From Burkholderia sp. SRS-46 (GTDB lineage: Bacteria > Pseudomonadota > Gammaproteobacteria > Burkholderiales > Burkholderiaceae), in NCBI RefSeq assembly GCF_004343775.1, contig NZ_PTXL01000002.1, forward strand, positions 1,054,001 through 1,118,000: DNA of 64,000 bases, given 5' to 3'. Positions within the stretch are counted from its first letter, which is position 1; every line of letters starts with the position of its first letter. A program made the position numbers and the translations under genes. This document shows, piece by piece, positions 19,126-26,361 of this stretch. Below the pieces are notes generated by a model. It saw only the letters and a list, made by a program, of their open reading frames with translations. It searched no databases and was not told the origin of the DNA.

Positions 19126-21288
19126 ATGAAGATTTGCATGATAGGGAAGATCTCGCCGATTCAGGGCGGCGTGAGCAAGATGAACTTCTGGATGTGCCAG
19201 GCGCTTGCCAAGGCGGGGCACGAAATTCATCTTGTCACCAATTCCGCGGAAGTCGAGTCGCAATACCGCACGGTAGGCGGGAAGATTGCCCCGGATTTAT
19301 CCAATTCCCCGCTCGCTGGATTGCAAGACCGCTTGACTATTCATTACACGAATGAGCGGATGTTGTATTCCTATATTCCCTACGCCAATCCGTTCGTTTC
19401 CAAGCTCGCTTCGATGGCGATCGAGGTCGTTCGCCGCCACGGCTGCGACCTGATCTTCGGCCACTATTTCGAGCCGTACGGCGTCGCGGCTTATCTTGCG
19501 TCGCTGGCGACGGGGGTGCCCTTCGGCCTCAAACATGCGGGCAGCGATGTCGGGCGGCTGCTCCAGAACCCGGAGCTGCGCACGCTATACGGTGAAGCCA
19601 TGCGCAAGGCGGACTATATCTTCGCCAGCGGCTCGACCACCCGGCGCTTCCTCAAGGAGGGCGTGGATGCCAGCCGCCTCTATCGGCTTTCGCCGGCCTG
19701 TTATCCGGACGATCTCTATACCCCCGACTGCGAGCCGCTGGATATCCGCCGGCACGTTGCCGATGCCAGGGAAGAATTGCGGCGCAGTGGGTTCGACCCG
19801 CTTTTCGAGGCGTTCCCCCCGAGCAACTACGACCCGAAACGCATGTCCGTGGGCATCTACGGCAAGGTCGGTGAGCAAAAGGGGAGTTATGACCTGATTC
19901 ACGCCTTGGGCCTGCTCAAGCAGCGCGGCGTGGATTTCAATTTCTTTGGCGTGACAAATGGCAGCAAGAAGAATCTCGAAGAATTCCTGCATCGTATCCG
20001 CGCGGCCGACCTGCTCGATCGCACGATCTGGATGCCTTTCGTGCCGCACTGGAAGATCCCGGCGTTCATCAAGTTGTGTGACTGCGTGTGCTTTCTCGAG
20101 CGCGAGTTTTCCATCCCCATTCATCGCCCGGCGGTTGCATCCGAGGTCATGCTCTGCAGTACGTGCCTCATCGTCTCGGACGAGATCGCCAGCAAGCACG
20201 CGCATCGATCGGCATTGCGCGATGGCGAAAATGTCCTGGTCATCGATCCGCGCAATATCGAAGCGTTGGCGGACAAGGTGTATTTCGCCATTTCGGATCC
20301 CGAGCGCAGTCGCGAGATCGGCAGAAAGGCGCGGGAGACCATGATCGAGCAAGGTGCAGGGCATGGCACCGTGACCGAGGTGATTAGCGAAGCTTTCGAG
20401 CAGGTTTTCGACGACATCCAGACGAGGAGGCTAGAAGTGAGCATGATCGAGTACCAGGCCTTCATGAACAGGCTGTATACCGACGATGTTTTTCGCCAAC
20501 TGAATCGGTTGTCTCCCGAAACGGCGCAATCCCGCTATCGCCTGAGCGACGAAGAGAAGGCGCTGCTGCGCAAGATCGAGCACAAAGCCATCGAGGACTT
20601 CGCATCCAGCCTGAAGCTGAAGGCCATGCAAAAGCATGCCGGCCTCTACCCGCTTACCCTGGCGGTCGTCGGCAAGCCGCGTGCTTCCGAGATCTTCGAT
20701 CGCTACTACGCGCTCAACCGCCCTTATCCGGGCGAGACCAAGCTGTCGCTGGTCAACAAGTTCGGCCAGTTCCTGGAGGACTCGCTGCTGGCCGATGGCG
20801 ATCAGGATGCGCTCGCCTGCGAGCTGGTGCGCTTCGAGCGGGTATTCAATCAACTGAGCCTGCAGCCGCGCCCGGAAGACGATTTCAGCCATATCAACCG
20901 TAAGGACAGCGCCCTGCCCGATGAGTTGAGCCCGCACATGCTGGTGAGGCTGGCCGGTTCCACGGTGATCGAGACGTTCGCCTACGATGTGGCCGCCATC
21001 GCCGAACAGCTGCGCAAGCATGAAGAGATGGGCACGCCGGCCCCCAGGCCGACGCGCGTCGCTTTCGTGGTGAGCCCCAATGAAGCGCGGCCCAAGGTGT
21101 TGAAGATCAACGAGGCGTCCTATCACCTGTTGAACTTCGCCCGACGCAAGAGCCTGCTCGCCGACTTCCTGGAGAAATTCTCGCCGGCGAGCGAGGCACG
21201 CGCCAAGCAGGCCGACGTGGTCGAGGCCGTCAGATTCTTCGCCAGGATCGGCATGTTGACGGTCGACGCCGCACCGGCCGCCGCGTGA
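19126..21288 (+). CDS. Glycosyltransferase (GT-B, GT4-like) fused to an HvfC/BufC-like MNIO partner domain
   Basis: This 720-residue fusion has two parts. Residues 1 to ~430 are a GT-B glycosyltransferase: MKICMIGKISPIQGGVSKMN start with a GGV loop, a YGKVGEQKGSYDL donor-domain start near residue 245, and an ExxxxxxxE-type segment within EREFSIPIHRPAVASE near 325-340. Residues ~438-720 match the layout of DUF2063 (HvfC/BufC) partner proteins: a GLYPLTLAVVGKPRASEIFD segment, a KFGQFLEDSLL helix, an ACELVRFERVFN helix and a KVLKINEASYHLLNFA winged-helix-like end. HvfC/BufC proteins deliver precursor peptides to DUF692 oxidases, and a DUF692 gene is 6 nt downstream. ATG 19126 has AAGGGC upstream; an ATG at 19051 is rejected. 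Fusion to a glycosyltransferase is unusual. The glycosyl acceptor (peptide or other) is unknown. Confidence 0.8.
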   Translation: MKICMIGKISPIQGGVSKMNFWMCQALAKAGHEIHLVTNSAEVESQYRTVGGKIAPDLSNSPLAGLQDRLTIHYTNERMLYSYIPYANPFVSKLASMAIEVVRRHGCDLIFGHYFEPYGVAAYLASLATGVPFGLKHAGSDVGRLLQNPELRTLYGEAMRKADYIFASGSTTRRFLKEGVDASRLYRLSPACYPDDLYTPDCEPLDIRRHVADAREELRRSGFDPLFEAFPPSNYDPKRMSVGIYGKVGEQKGSYDLIHALGLLKQRGVDFNFFGVTNGSKKNLEEFLHRIRAADLLDRTIWMPFVPHWKIPAFIKLCDCVCFLEREFSIPIHRPAVASEVMLCSTCLIVSDEIASKHAHRSALRDGENVLVIDPRNIEALADKVYFAISDPERSREIGRKARETMIEQGAGHGTVTEVISEAFEQVFDDIQTRRLEVSMIEYQAFMNRLYTDDVFRQLNRLSPETAQSRYRLSDEEKALLRKIEHKAIEDFASSLKLKAMQKHAGLYPLTLAVVGKPRASEIFDRYYALNRPYPGETKLSLVNKFGQFLEDSLLADGDQDALACELVRFERVFNQLSLQPRPEDDFSHINRKDSALPDELSPHMLVRLAGSTVIETFAYDVAAIAEQLRKHEEMGTPAPRPTRVAFVVSPNEARPKVLKINEASYHLLNFARRKSLLADFLEKFSPASEARAKQADVVEAVRFFARIGMLTVDAAPAAA
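20425..20439 (+). promoter_or_regulatory. Internal ribosome-binding site and in-frame GTG at the domain junction
   Basis: A perfect AGGAGG (20425-20430) is followed after 6 nt by an in-frame GTG (20437-20439, codon 438 of the fusion). Translation from it would give a 283-residue stand-alone partner protein beginning (M)SMIEYQAFMNRLY. It lies exactly between the glycosyltransferase and partner domains. A TAG in the +1 frame overlaps this site, consistent with an ancestral two-gene arrangement. Confidence 0.55.
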
Positions 21289-21294
21289 GGGATC

Positions 21295-22170
21295 ATGTCC
21301 ATGAACGCCAACGCAACCCTTGCCCACCTCGGCGCCGGGCTCGGCTATCGGCGCGAGATCCACGACGGCCTGATGGCCGCACGGAGCGAGGTGGATTTCC
21401 TCGAAATCATCACCGAGAAATACATTTCGGCATCCAGGCCCGGCAAGGATCGGCTGGTCGAGCTGGCTGAAGAATTTACCCTCATCCCGCACGGCGTATC
21501 CCTGTCGGTCGGGAGCGCCCGCCCGTTGTCCAAAACCTTCCTGCGCGGCGTGAAGGAAATCTGCGGCCTCGTCGACCCGCCTTACTACAGCGATCACCTT
21601 GCCGTGACCCAGAGCGCAGGCATCGACATCGGCCATCTCTCACCGATCGCCTATAACGAAGCGACCCTGCGCCACGTGGTCGACAACGTGAACCAGGTCC
21701 AGGACCATCTGCAACTGCCCTTCGTGATCGAAAACATTACGGAGACACATCTGATCCCCGGCTCGACCATGCCGGCCCCGGTCTTTCTGTGTGAAGTCGT
21801 CCGGCAAACCGGCTGCGGCATGCTGCTCGACATCACCAACCTCTACACCAATAGCGTCAACCACGGCTTCGATGCGTTGGCCTATGCCCGCCAACTGCCG
21901 CTGAACGCGGTCGTGCAGGTGCATCTGGCGGGTGGCGTCTGGCACAACAACGTGCTGCTCGACTCTCACTCGCAAGCCGTACCGAAGCAGGTGTGGGAAC
22001 TGTTCGCCTGCTTGCGGCCCGCCTTGCATCTCAAGGGTGCCATCGTCGAGCGCGACGACAACTACCCGGCGTTCGACGCCCTGCTCGAAGAGGTTCGCAT
22101 GGCCCGCCATGTCATGTCCGGACAGGACTCGGCACATCGGTTCGACGCGATCGCCGAGATCTCGGGCTGA
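21295..22170 (+). CDS. DUF692 / MNIO multinuclear non-haem iron oxidase
   Basis: This 291-residue TIM-barrel enzyme of the DUF692 (MNIO, formerly UPF0276) family starts with GAGLGYRREIH. Candidate iron ligands characteristic of the family are present: His66 (IPHG), Asp100-His101 (YSDHL), Glu146 (VIEN), Asp179 and Asn182 (DITN), His210 (VHLAGG), His225 (DSHSQ) and Glu252 (VERDDN). Characterised relatives (MbnB, TglH, BufB) oxidise Cys or other residues in precursor peptides, always with a partner protein. Here that partner appears fused to the glycosyltransferase just upstream, and the likely substrate is the Cys-containing peptide at 26060. GAGGGATC precedes the start. Confidence 0.9.
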   Translation: MSMNANATLAHLGAGLGYRREIHDGLMAARSEVDFLEIITEKYISASRPGKDRLVELAEEFTLIPHGVSLSVGSARPLSKTFLRGVKEICGLVDPPYYSDHLAVTQSAGIDIGHLSPIAYNEATLRHVVDNVNQVQDHLQLPFVIENITETHLIPGSTMPAPVFLCEVVRQTGCGMLLDITNLYTNSVNHGFDALAYARQLPLNAVVQVHLAGGVWHNNVLLDSHSQAVPKQVWELFACLRPALHLKGAIVERDDNYPAFDALLEEVRMARHVMSGQDSAHRFDAIAEISG

Positions 22171-22177
22171 CGGCGAC

Positions 22178-23959
22178 ATGAACACGACACGACGCATGCT
22201 GCGCGACATAGCGGCGTTCATCCGGCCCTACCGTCGGGCGGCAGCCGTGGCGACCACGTTCGTGTCGGTCACGGTATTGATCAATCTCGTGCCGCCGCTG
22301 CTCTATCGGGTGTTGATCGACGAAGGCATCCGTCAGGGCAATCAGCCGCTGATCTGCCGTTACGTCGCGCTGCTCGTTGCCACGTTGCTGTTGCTGTGCG
22401 TCATGCAACTGGTCGAGGAATACTTCACCTGCCAGTTTGGCCTCGTGCTGATGAACGACGTGCGCAACCGCCTCTATGGCCATCTCCAGCGGCTACCGCT
22501 CGAGTTCTTTCTCAAGACCAGCAACGGCGCCATTCTCAACCGCTTCACCAACGATCTGCTCAACGTGCAGAGAGTGGTCGCGCGCACGCTGCCCAGCATC
22601 GCGACGAATGTACTGATGATCGCCTTCGCGCTGGCGCTGATGTTTTTTCTGAGCTGGAAGCTCACCGTCGTCACCCTCGTCGCCATTCCGCTCTATATGC
22701 TGTTCGCGATCAAGGTCACGCGTATCGTCACGGAGATCAACGACCGGGCCATGCGTTTCGGCGATCGTCTCGTCAGTACCCTGACAGAAGATTTCTCCCC
22801 GGAGGGCTTCCTGTTTGGCAAGCTGTTCGCGATCCAGGCCCGCCGGCGCGCCCTCTTCCAGAAGCTCACGCAGGATATCCAGACCGCACGGATCCAGCTC
22901 AGCCTCTGGTCGCGGGCCAACAACGTCGCGGCGGATGCCGTGCAATCGATCGGCGTGGTGGCGATCTATGGCCTGGGCGGCATGCTGCTCGCGGACAAGG
23001 ACATGACGCTTGGCACGATCGTCGCATTCGCCACGATTGCCGCGCGTCTCTACCAGCCGATTGTCTTCTTCTCGTCGTCGGTCATCGATCTGCCGACCGC
23101 TGTCTTGAGTCTCGAACGCATCAACGAGTTCCTGCACATCACGCCGCAGCGGCCGTCCAGGACGCTCGGCGCCGCACCTTCTGCCGCGCCGGGCGAGCCC
23201 GGGATCTGCCTGCGCGTCGAGGGGCTTGGTTTCACCTATCCGGGTGCCGAGCCGGACAGCGGCCTGCGCGACGTCAGCTTCGCGATCCGCAAGGGCGAGC
23301 GGGTGGCCATCGTGGGCGCCAACGGATCGGGCAAGACGACGCTCGTCATGGTGCTTGCCGGCATCCATCAGGTCGACCAGGGCGGGATCTACCTCGGCAC
23401 CGACGAGATCGGCACGCTATCGCAGCAGGACATTGCCAGCCGCATCGCCGTGGGTCAGGGCCAGGCCTTCTTCCTCAATGCGTCCATCAAGGACAACCTC
23501 CTCGCCGTCAAGCCCGACGCCACGGAAGCCGAGCTCCTGCGAGCACTGCGCCGGGCCGACTGCCTGCCCTTCGTCGAACAGCTGCCGCAGGGCCTCGACA
23601 CGCCGCTGGGTCAATCCGGCCTGCAACTCAGCACCGGCCAGCGCCAGCGCCTCTCGCTCGCCCGCTTGTTCCTGCTCGATGTCGGCCTCCTTGTCCTGGA
23701 CGAATCGACGGCCAACCTCGATACCGAGTCCGAGAAGACCATTATCCGGGCCATCCGGCAAGCACGGCCGGAGCAAACCACCATCGTCATCAGCCACAGC
23801 CTGCATACCGTGATGCACGCGCAGCGCATCCTGGTGCTCGACCAGGGACGACTGGTCGGCGATGGCAGCCATGCCGAATTGCTGGCCCACTGTCCCGAAT
23901 ATGAACGACTGTTCGGCAACCGCGACGAAGCAGCCGTACGCAACGAGGAGTTCGTCTGA
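22178..23959 (+). CDS. ABC exporter, fused membrane and ATPase domains, no peptidase domain
   Basis: This 593-residue exporter has an N-terminal six-helix transmembrane domain (about residues 1-330). The C-terminal ATPase has Walker A GANGSGKTT (380-388), signature LSTGQ (484-488), Walker B ending LVLDE (Asp508-Glu509) and H-loop ISHSLH. There is no N-terminal C39 peptidase, so leader removal would need another protease or may not occur. It starts 7 nt after the MNIO gene and overlaps the asparagine-synthetase gene by one base. By context it exports the modified peptide and may give immunity. Confidence 0.88.
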   Translation: MNTTRRMLRDIAAFIRPYRRAAAVATTFVSVTVLINLVPPLLYRVLIDEGIRQGNQPLICRYVALLVATLLLLCVMQLVEEYFTCQFGLVLMNDVRNRLYGHLQRLPLEFFLKTSNGAILNRFTNDLLNVQRVVARTLPSIATNVLMIAFALALMFFLSWKLTVVTLVAIPLYMLFAIKVTRIVTEINDRAMRFGDRLVSTLTEDFSPEGFLFGKLFAIQARRRALFQKLTQDIQTARIQLSLWSRANNVAADAVQSIGVVAIYGLGGMLLADKDMTLGTIVAFATIAARLYQPIVFFSSSVIDLPTAVLSLERINEFLHITPQRPSRTLGAAPSAAPGEPGICLRVEGLGFTYPGAEPDSGLRDVSFAIRKGERVAIVGANGSGKTTLVMVLAGIHQVDQGGIYLGTDEIGTLSQQDIASRIAVGQGQAFFLNASIKDNLLAVKPDATEAELLRALRRADCLPFVEQLPQGLDTPLGQSGLQLSTGQRQRLSLARLFLLDVGLLVLDESTANLDTESEKTIIRAIRQARPEQTTIVISHSLHTVMHAQRILVLDQGRLVGDGSHAELLAHCPEYERLFGNRDEAAVRNEEFV

Positions 23960-25890
23960 TGTGTGGAATCACCGGCGTCTGGCACTTCGACGGGCGGCCC
24001 ATCGATCACCATGCCTTTGACCGCTTCACGGATTCGCTGGCTCATCGCGGGCCGGATGGCCGCGGAACGCATGTCGACGAACGGCAGGGCCTCGCGCTCG
24101 GGCATCGCCTGCTCGCCATACAGGGCATCGCATCCAACAACGCCCAACCCATGTGCTACGACGGGCGCTACTGGCTCACCTTTAATGGCGAGGTGTACAA
24201 CTTCGTCGAATTGCGCGAGATGCTTGCCGGCCTCGGCCACCGCTTCCGCACCACGACCGACAGCGAAGTGGTGGTCGCGGCTTATGCGCAATGGGGAGAA
24301 GACTGCCTGCTCCGCTTCAACGGCATGTGGGCCCTGGCCATCTGGGATGCGCGCGAGCGCAAGCTCTTTCTGGCCATCGACCGCTTTGGCGTGAAGTCCT
24401 GCGTCTATCGCCACGGCCCGGATTATTTTGCCTTTGCCTCCGAACTCAAGGCGTTCGGCTTCCTCGACCGTTACGACGTGAACGTGAACCGCGCCGAGAC
24501 CGCTCGCATACTGGCTACCGGCGGCGTACGGGTGGCCTCGGCCACCTGGATGAAGGACGTCTACCGTCTGCCTGCCGGTCACTCGCTGACCATCGAAGCG
24601 GGCAAGGCGCCGGTCAAGAAGCGCTGGTGGAACACCCTGGACCACTTGGTGGAGGTACCGCGAAGCTTCGATGCCCAGGTGGAGCTGTTCCGATTCCTGT
24701 TTGCCTCTTCCGTCGATCTGCGCCTGCGCAGCGATGCACGCATCGCCGTACCGCTGAGCGGTGGCATGGATTCGAGCGCCGTGCTGGCCATGGCGGTACG
24801 CGCCCCCACGCGGCGCGACGATCTTGGCTGCTTCTTCGTCCAGAAGCAAGGCGAGCTGGACGAAACGCCCTACGCCATGAGCATGGCCCGCCATGCACGG
24901 GTGACGCCCACGGTGGTTCCGCACATGGCCGCCATGGACGTCGACACCATGCAAAGTGTGATCTACGCGTACGAGAACTTCATCGTGGCGTCGGCCGGCC
25001 CCTACTCGCTGTACAAGGCCGTGCGCGAGAGCGGCGCCTGCGTCACGCTCGACGGGCACGGCGGCGATGAGCTGCTGGGCGGCTACCCATCCTACATGTC
25101 GGCCGCCTTCAACGACGCGATGACGGGCCTGCCCAATCCGTGGCGCGTCGCCGAGCTGGCCCGCATCAACCGCCGCCTGACGGTCGACGGCGAATCGCTC
25201 TCGTTCACCCAGGGATGGGACAACTCCTGGCGACTCGTCAAGGAAGCCGCACTGGCCCGCATGGGGCGCGAGGTCAAATGCGAGTCGACCGGCGGCGTCT
25301 TGATGCCCCACCCCGACGACCGGTTCCCGGCCGGTTTCGACGAGCTGGCCAAGGCACTGTACCAGGACGTGCACTACGGATTCATGCAGCGCGTGCTGCG
25401 CTCGTTCGATTCCGCGTCGATGGCCAACGGCGTCGAGGCCCGCACGCCCTTCCTCGACTGGCGCATCGTCACCGCGCTGTTCTCGATGCCCTCGCAGGCC
25501 AAGATCGGACGCGGCTATACCAAGTGCCTGCTTCGCCATGCGATGCGCGGGCTCATCCCCGATAACGTGCTCTGGCGCCGCAGCAAGATCGGCTTCGTCG
25601 ATACCCACAGCTACTTCTGCAACCCGGCCATCTTCGGATGGATGCAGGACGTGATGGCCAGCCGCGATTTCATTGAGTCCGGCCTGTGGGACGGCCCCCA
25701 GTTTGCCCGCGCGATGGCGCGGTGGAAGGCTTCGCCGCAAAGCTTCGCGCTCGGCCGCAAGCTTGTCGGCGTCGCGCAGGCGCACTACCTGATCCAGCGC
25801 GTTCGTCAACAAAGCCTGGCGTCTCGCCAGCGCTGCGCCAATTCCGCTATCGCAGCCCCGCCCAGGCCGGCAGCAGTCGGCGCGGCATAG
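23959..25890 (+). CDS. Glutamine-hydrolysing asparagine synthetase homologue
   Basis: This 643-residue protein has an intact N-terminal glutaminase domain: nucleophile Cys2 (MCGITGVWHF), HRGPDG, and TFNGEVYNFVELR. Its synthetase domain has the ATP-binding PLSGGMDSSA near residues 265-274 and a later HGGDELLGGYPSY. AsnB homologues activate carboxylates as AMP esters. In RiPP pathways they form amides or macrolactams (thiopeptide amidotransferases, lasso cyclases). With the glutaminase intact, amidation of Asp/Glu or of the C-terminus is a reasonable role, but cyclisation is possible. The start overlaps the exporter stop (TGATG), implying coupled translation. Housekeeping asparagine synthesis is unlikely in this context. 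Confidence 0.85.
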   Translation: MCGITGVWHFDGRPIDHHAFDRFTDSLAHRGPDGRGTHVDERQGLALGHRLLAIQGIASNNAQPMCYDGRYWLTFNGEVYNFVELREMLAGLGHRFRTTTDSEVVVAAYAQWGEDCLLRFNGMWALAIWDARERKLFLAIDRFGVKSCVYRHGPDYFAFASELKAFGFLDRYDVNVNRAETARILATGGVRVASATWMKDVYRLPAGHSLTIEAGKAPVKKRWWNTLDHLVEVPRSFDAQVELFRFLFASSVDLRLRSDARIAVPLSGGMDSSAVLAMAVRAPTRRDDLGCFFVQKQGELDETPYAMSMARHARVTPTVVPHMAAMDVDTMQSVIYAYENFIVASAGPYSLYKAVRESGACVTLDGHGGDELLGGYPSYMSAAFNDAMTGLPNPWRVAELARINRRLTVDGESLSFTQGWDNSWRLVKEAALARMGREVKCESTGGVLMPHPDDRFPAGFDELAKALYQDVHYGFMQRVLRSFDSASMANGVEARTPFLDWRIVTALFSMPSQAKIGRGYTKCLLRHAMRGLIPDNVLWRRSKIGFVDTHSYFCNPAIFGWMQDVMASRDFIESGLWDGPQFARAMARWKASPQSFALGRKLVGVAQAHYLIQRVRQQSLASRQRCANSAIAAPPRPAAVGAA

Positions 25891-25904
25891 GAGACTGAAT
25901 TCAT

Positions 25905-26063
25905 ATGAACCCGGTACCCTGCCGGTCGCTCGGCGGGCGACCTCGAGGTGTCGCAGATTTTGGCGGGTCCCCGCCAAAAAGCGTGGGTCGAAACTGTCGC
26001 CTGAAAGTGAGGCAGGCCCGCAAGTCGTTCCGCACCAACCTTCCCACAGGAGATGTGACATGA
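25905..26063 (+). CDS. Possible 52-residue ORF overlapping the precursor start
   Basis: A 52-codon frame begins at ATG 25905, 11 nt after GGAG, and ends in a TGA that overlaps the precursor ATG (ATGA). The encoded peptide is basic (many Arg and Lys, two Cys: PVPCRSLGG, GRNCRLKVRQ) and resembles nothing I know. It could be a second peptide, a leader ORF for coupling, or simply spacer. The strong hairpin at 25958-25979 lies inside it. Confidence 0.2.
   Translation: MNPVPCRSLGGRPRGVADFGGSPPKSVGRNCRLKVRQARKSFRTNLPTGDVT
25958..25979 (+). promoter_or_regulatory. Perfect hairpin between the asparagine-synthetase homologue and the precursor
   Basis: TTTTGGCGGG (25958-25967) and CCCGCCAAAA (25970-25979) are exact inverted repeats around two bases, so a stem of about 9 bp with a GTCC loop can form. 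No U-run follows, so it is not an ordinary terminator. It could be an RNA-processing or stabilising element that raises precursor mRNA relative to the enzymes, or the relic end of a mobile element. Confidence 0.5.
26048..26062 (+). promoter_or_regulatory. Ribosome-binding site of the precursor peptide
   Basis: AGGAG at 26048-26052 is followed by 7 nt and ATG at 26060. This is among the best ribosome-binding sites in the operon and supports strong translation of the 44-residue peptide. Confidence 0.75.
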
Positions 26064-26194
26064 GCAACAGCACTTTCGAAGTCGTCGAAGTCGATCTGAG
26101 CGTCGAAGAGGGCATGGATCTTTCGTCGGGGCACTGCGGTGGCTGCGAACATAGCGGCTGCGCGATTGTCGAGCCGCCGGAAATCGAGTCCTGA
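26060..26194 (+). CDS. Candidate RiPP precursor peptide (44 residues)
   Basis: A 44-residue acidic peptide. The N-terminal part (residues 1-23, including FEVVEVDLSVEEGMDLSS) looks like a leader. It is followed by HCGGCEHSGC (residues 25-34; Cys26, Cys29, Cys34) and an acidic tail AIVEPPEIES. It is the last gene before a strong terminator and has a good ribosome-binding site. Short peptides with CxxC patches next to DUF692 genes are the known substrates of that family. The Cys residues are candidate MNIO sites; Glu30, Glu38, Glu41, Glu43 or the C-terminus are candidate AsnB sites; Ser22, Ser23, Ser32 or Cys are candidate glycosylation sites. No homologue is known to me. It is too short for many gene callers. 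Confidence 0.75.
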   Translation: MSNSTFEVVEVDLSVEEGMDLSSGHCGGCEHSGCAIVEPPEIES

Positions 26195-26221
26195 GCCTGA
26201 CGGATCAATCCAGCCCTTCTG

Positions 26222-26251
26222 AAATCGGAACGAGTGGCAGCGTGCCGATTT
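26222..26251 (+). other. Short inverted repeat after the precursor
   Basis: AAATCGG (26222-26228) and CCGATTT (26245-26251) can pair around a 16-nt loop, 27 nt after the precursor stop. Together with the terminator that follows it may protect the 3' end of the precursor mRNA. Confidence 0.35.
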
Positions 26252-26281
26252 TCAAACAGGCTGATTTTTCTCGGGAAACCT

Positions 26282-26307
26282 CCCCCGGCCAAGCCGGGGG
26301 CTTTATC
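26282..26307 (+). terminator. Rho-independent terminator of the RiPP operon
   Basis: An 8-bp stem CCCCCGGC / GCCGGGGG with loop CAA is followed by CTTTATCTT. It ends the operon after the precursor gene and, on the other strand, may serve the convergent gene at 26362. Confidence 0.8.
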
Positions 26308-26361
26308 TTGTCGGCGCTCCAGCTTCTTTGCCGCCCTTTCAACTTCGACGTGACAACGCCC

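Noticed and set aside
25897..25955. GAATTC, CATATG, GGTACC and CTCGAG within about 40 bp, like a cloning linker
   Set aside because: The intervening sequence does not look like a vector linker, and the surrounding operon and the overlapping precursor start are continuous. Most likely coincidence, though assembly support could be checked.
19126..26194. Lasso-peptide cluster
   Set aside because: An AsnB-like protein and an exporter fit, but there is no B1/B2 leader-binding and cysteine peptidase protein, and the peptide lacks a typical lasso core (Gly1 with Asp/Glu at 7-9 after a conserved Thr). The MNIO and its partner point to another class.
17580..26361. Integrated element with att sites
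   Set aside because: The low-GC RiPP region looks acquired, but I found no integrase, transposase, tRNA or flanking direct repeats at its ends.
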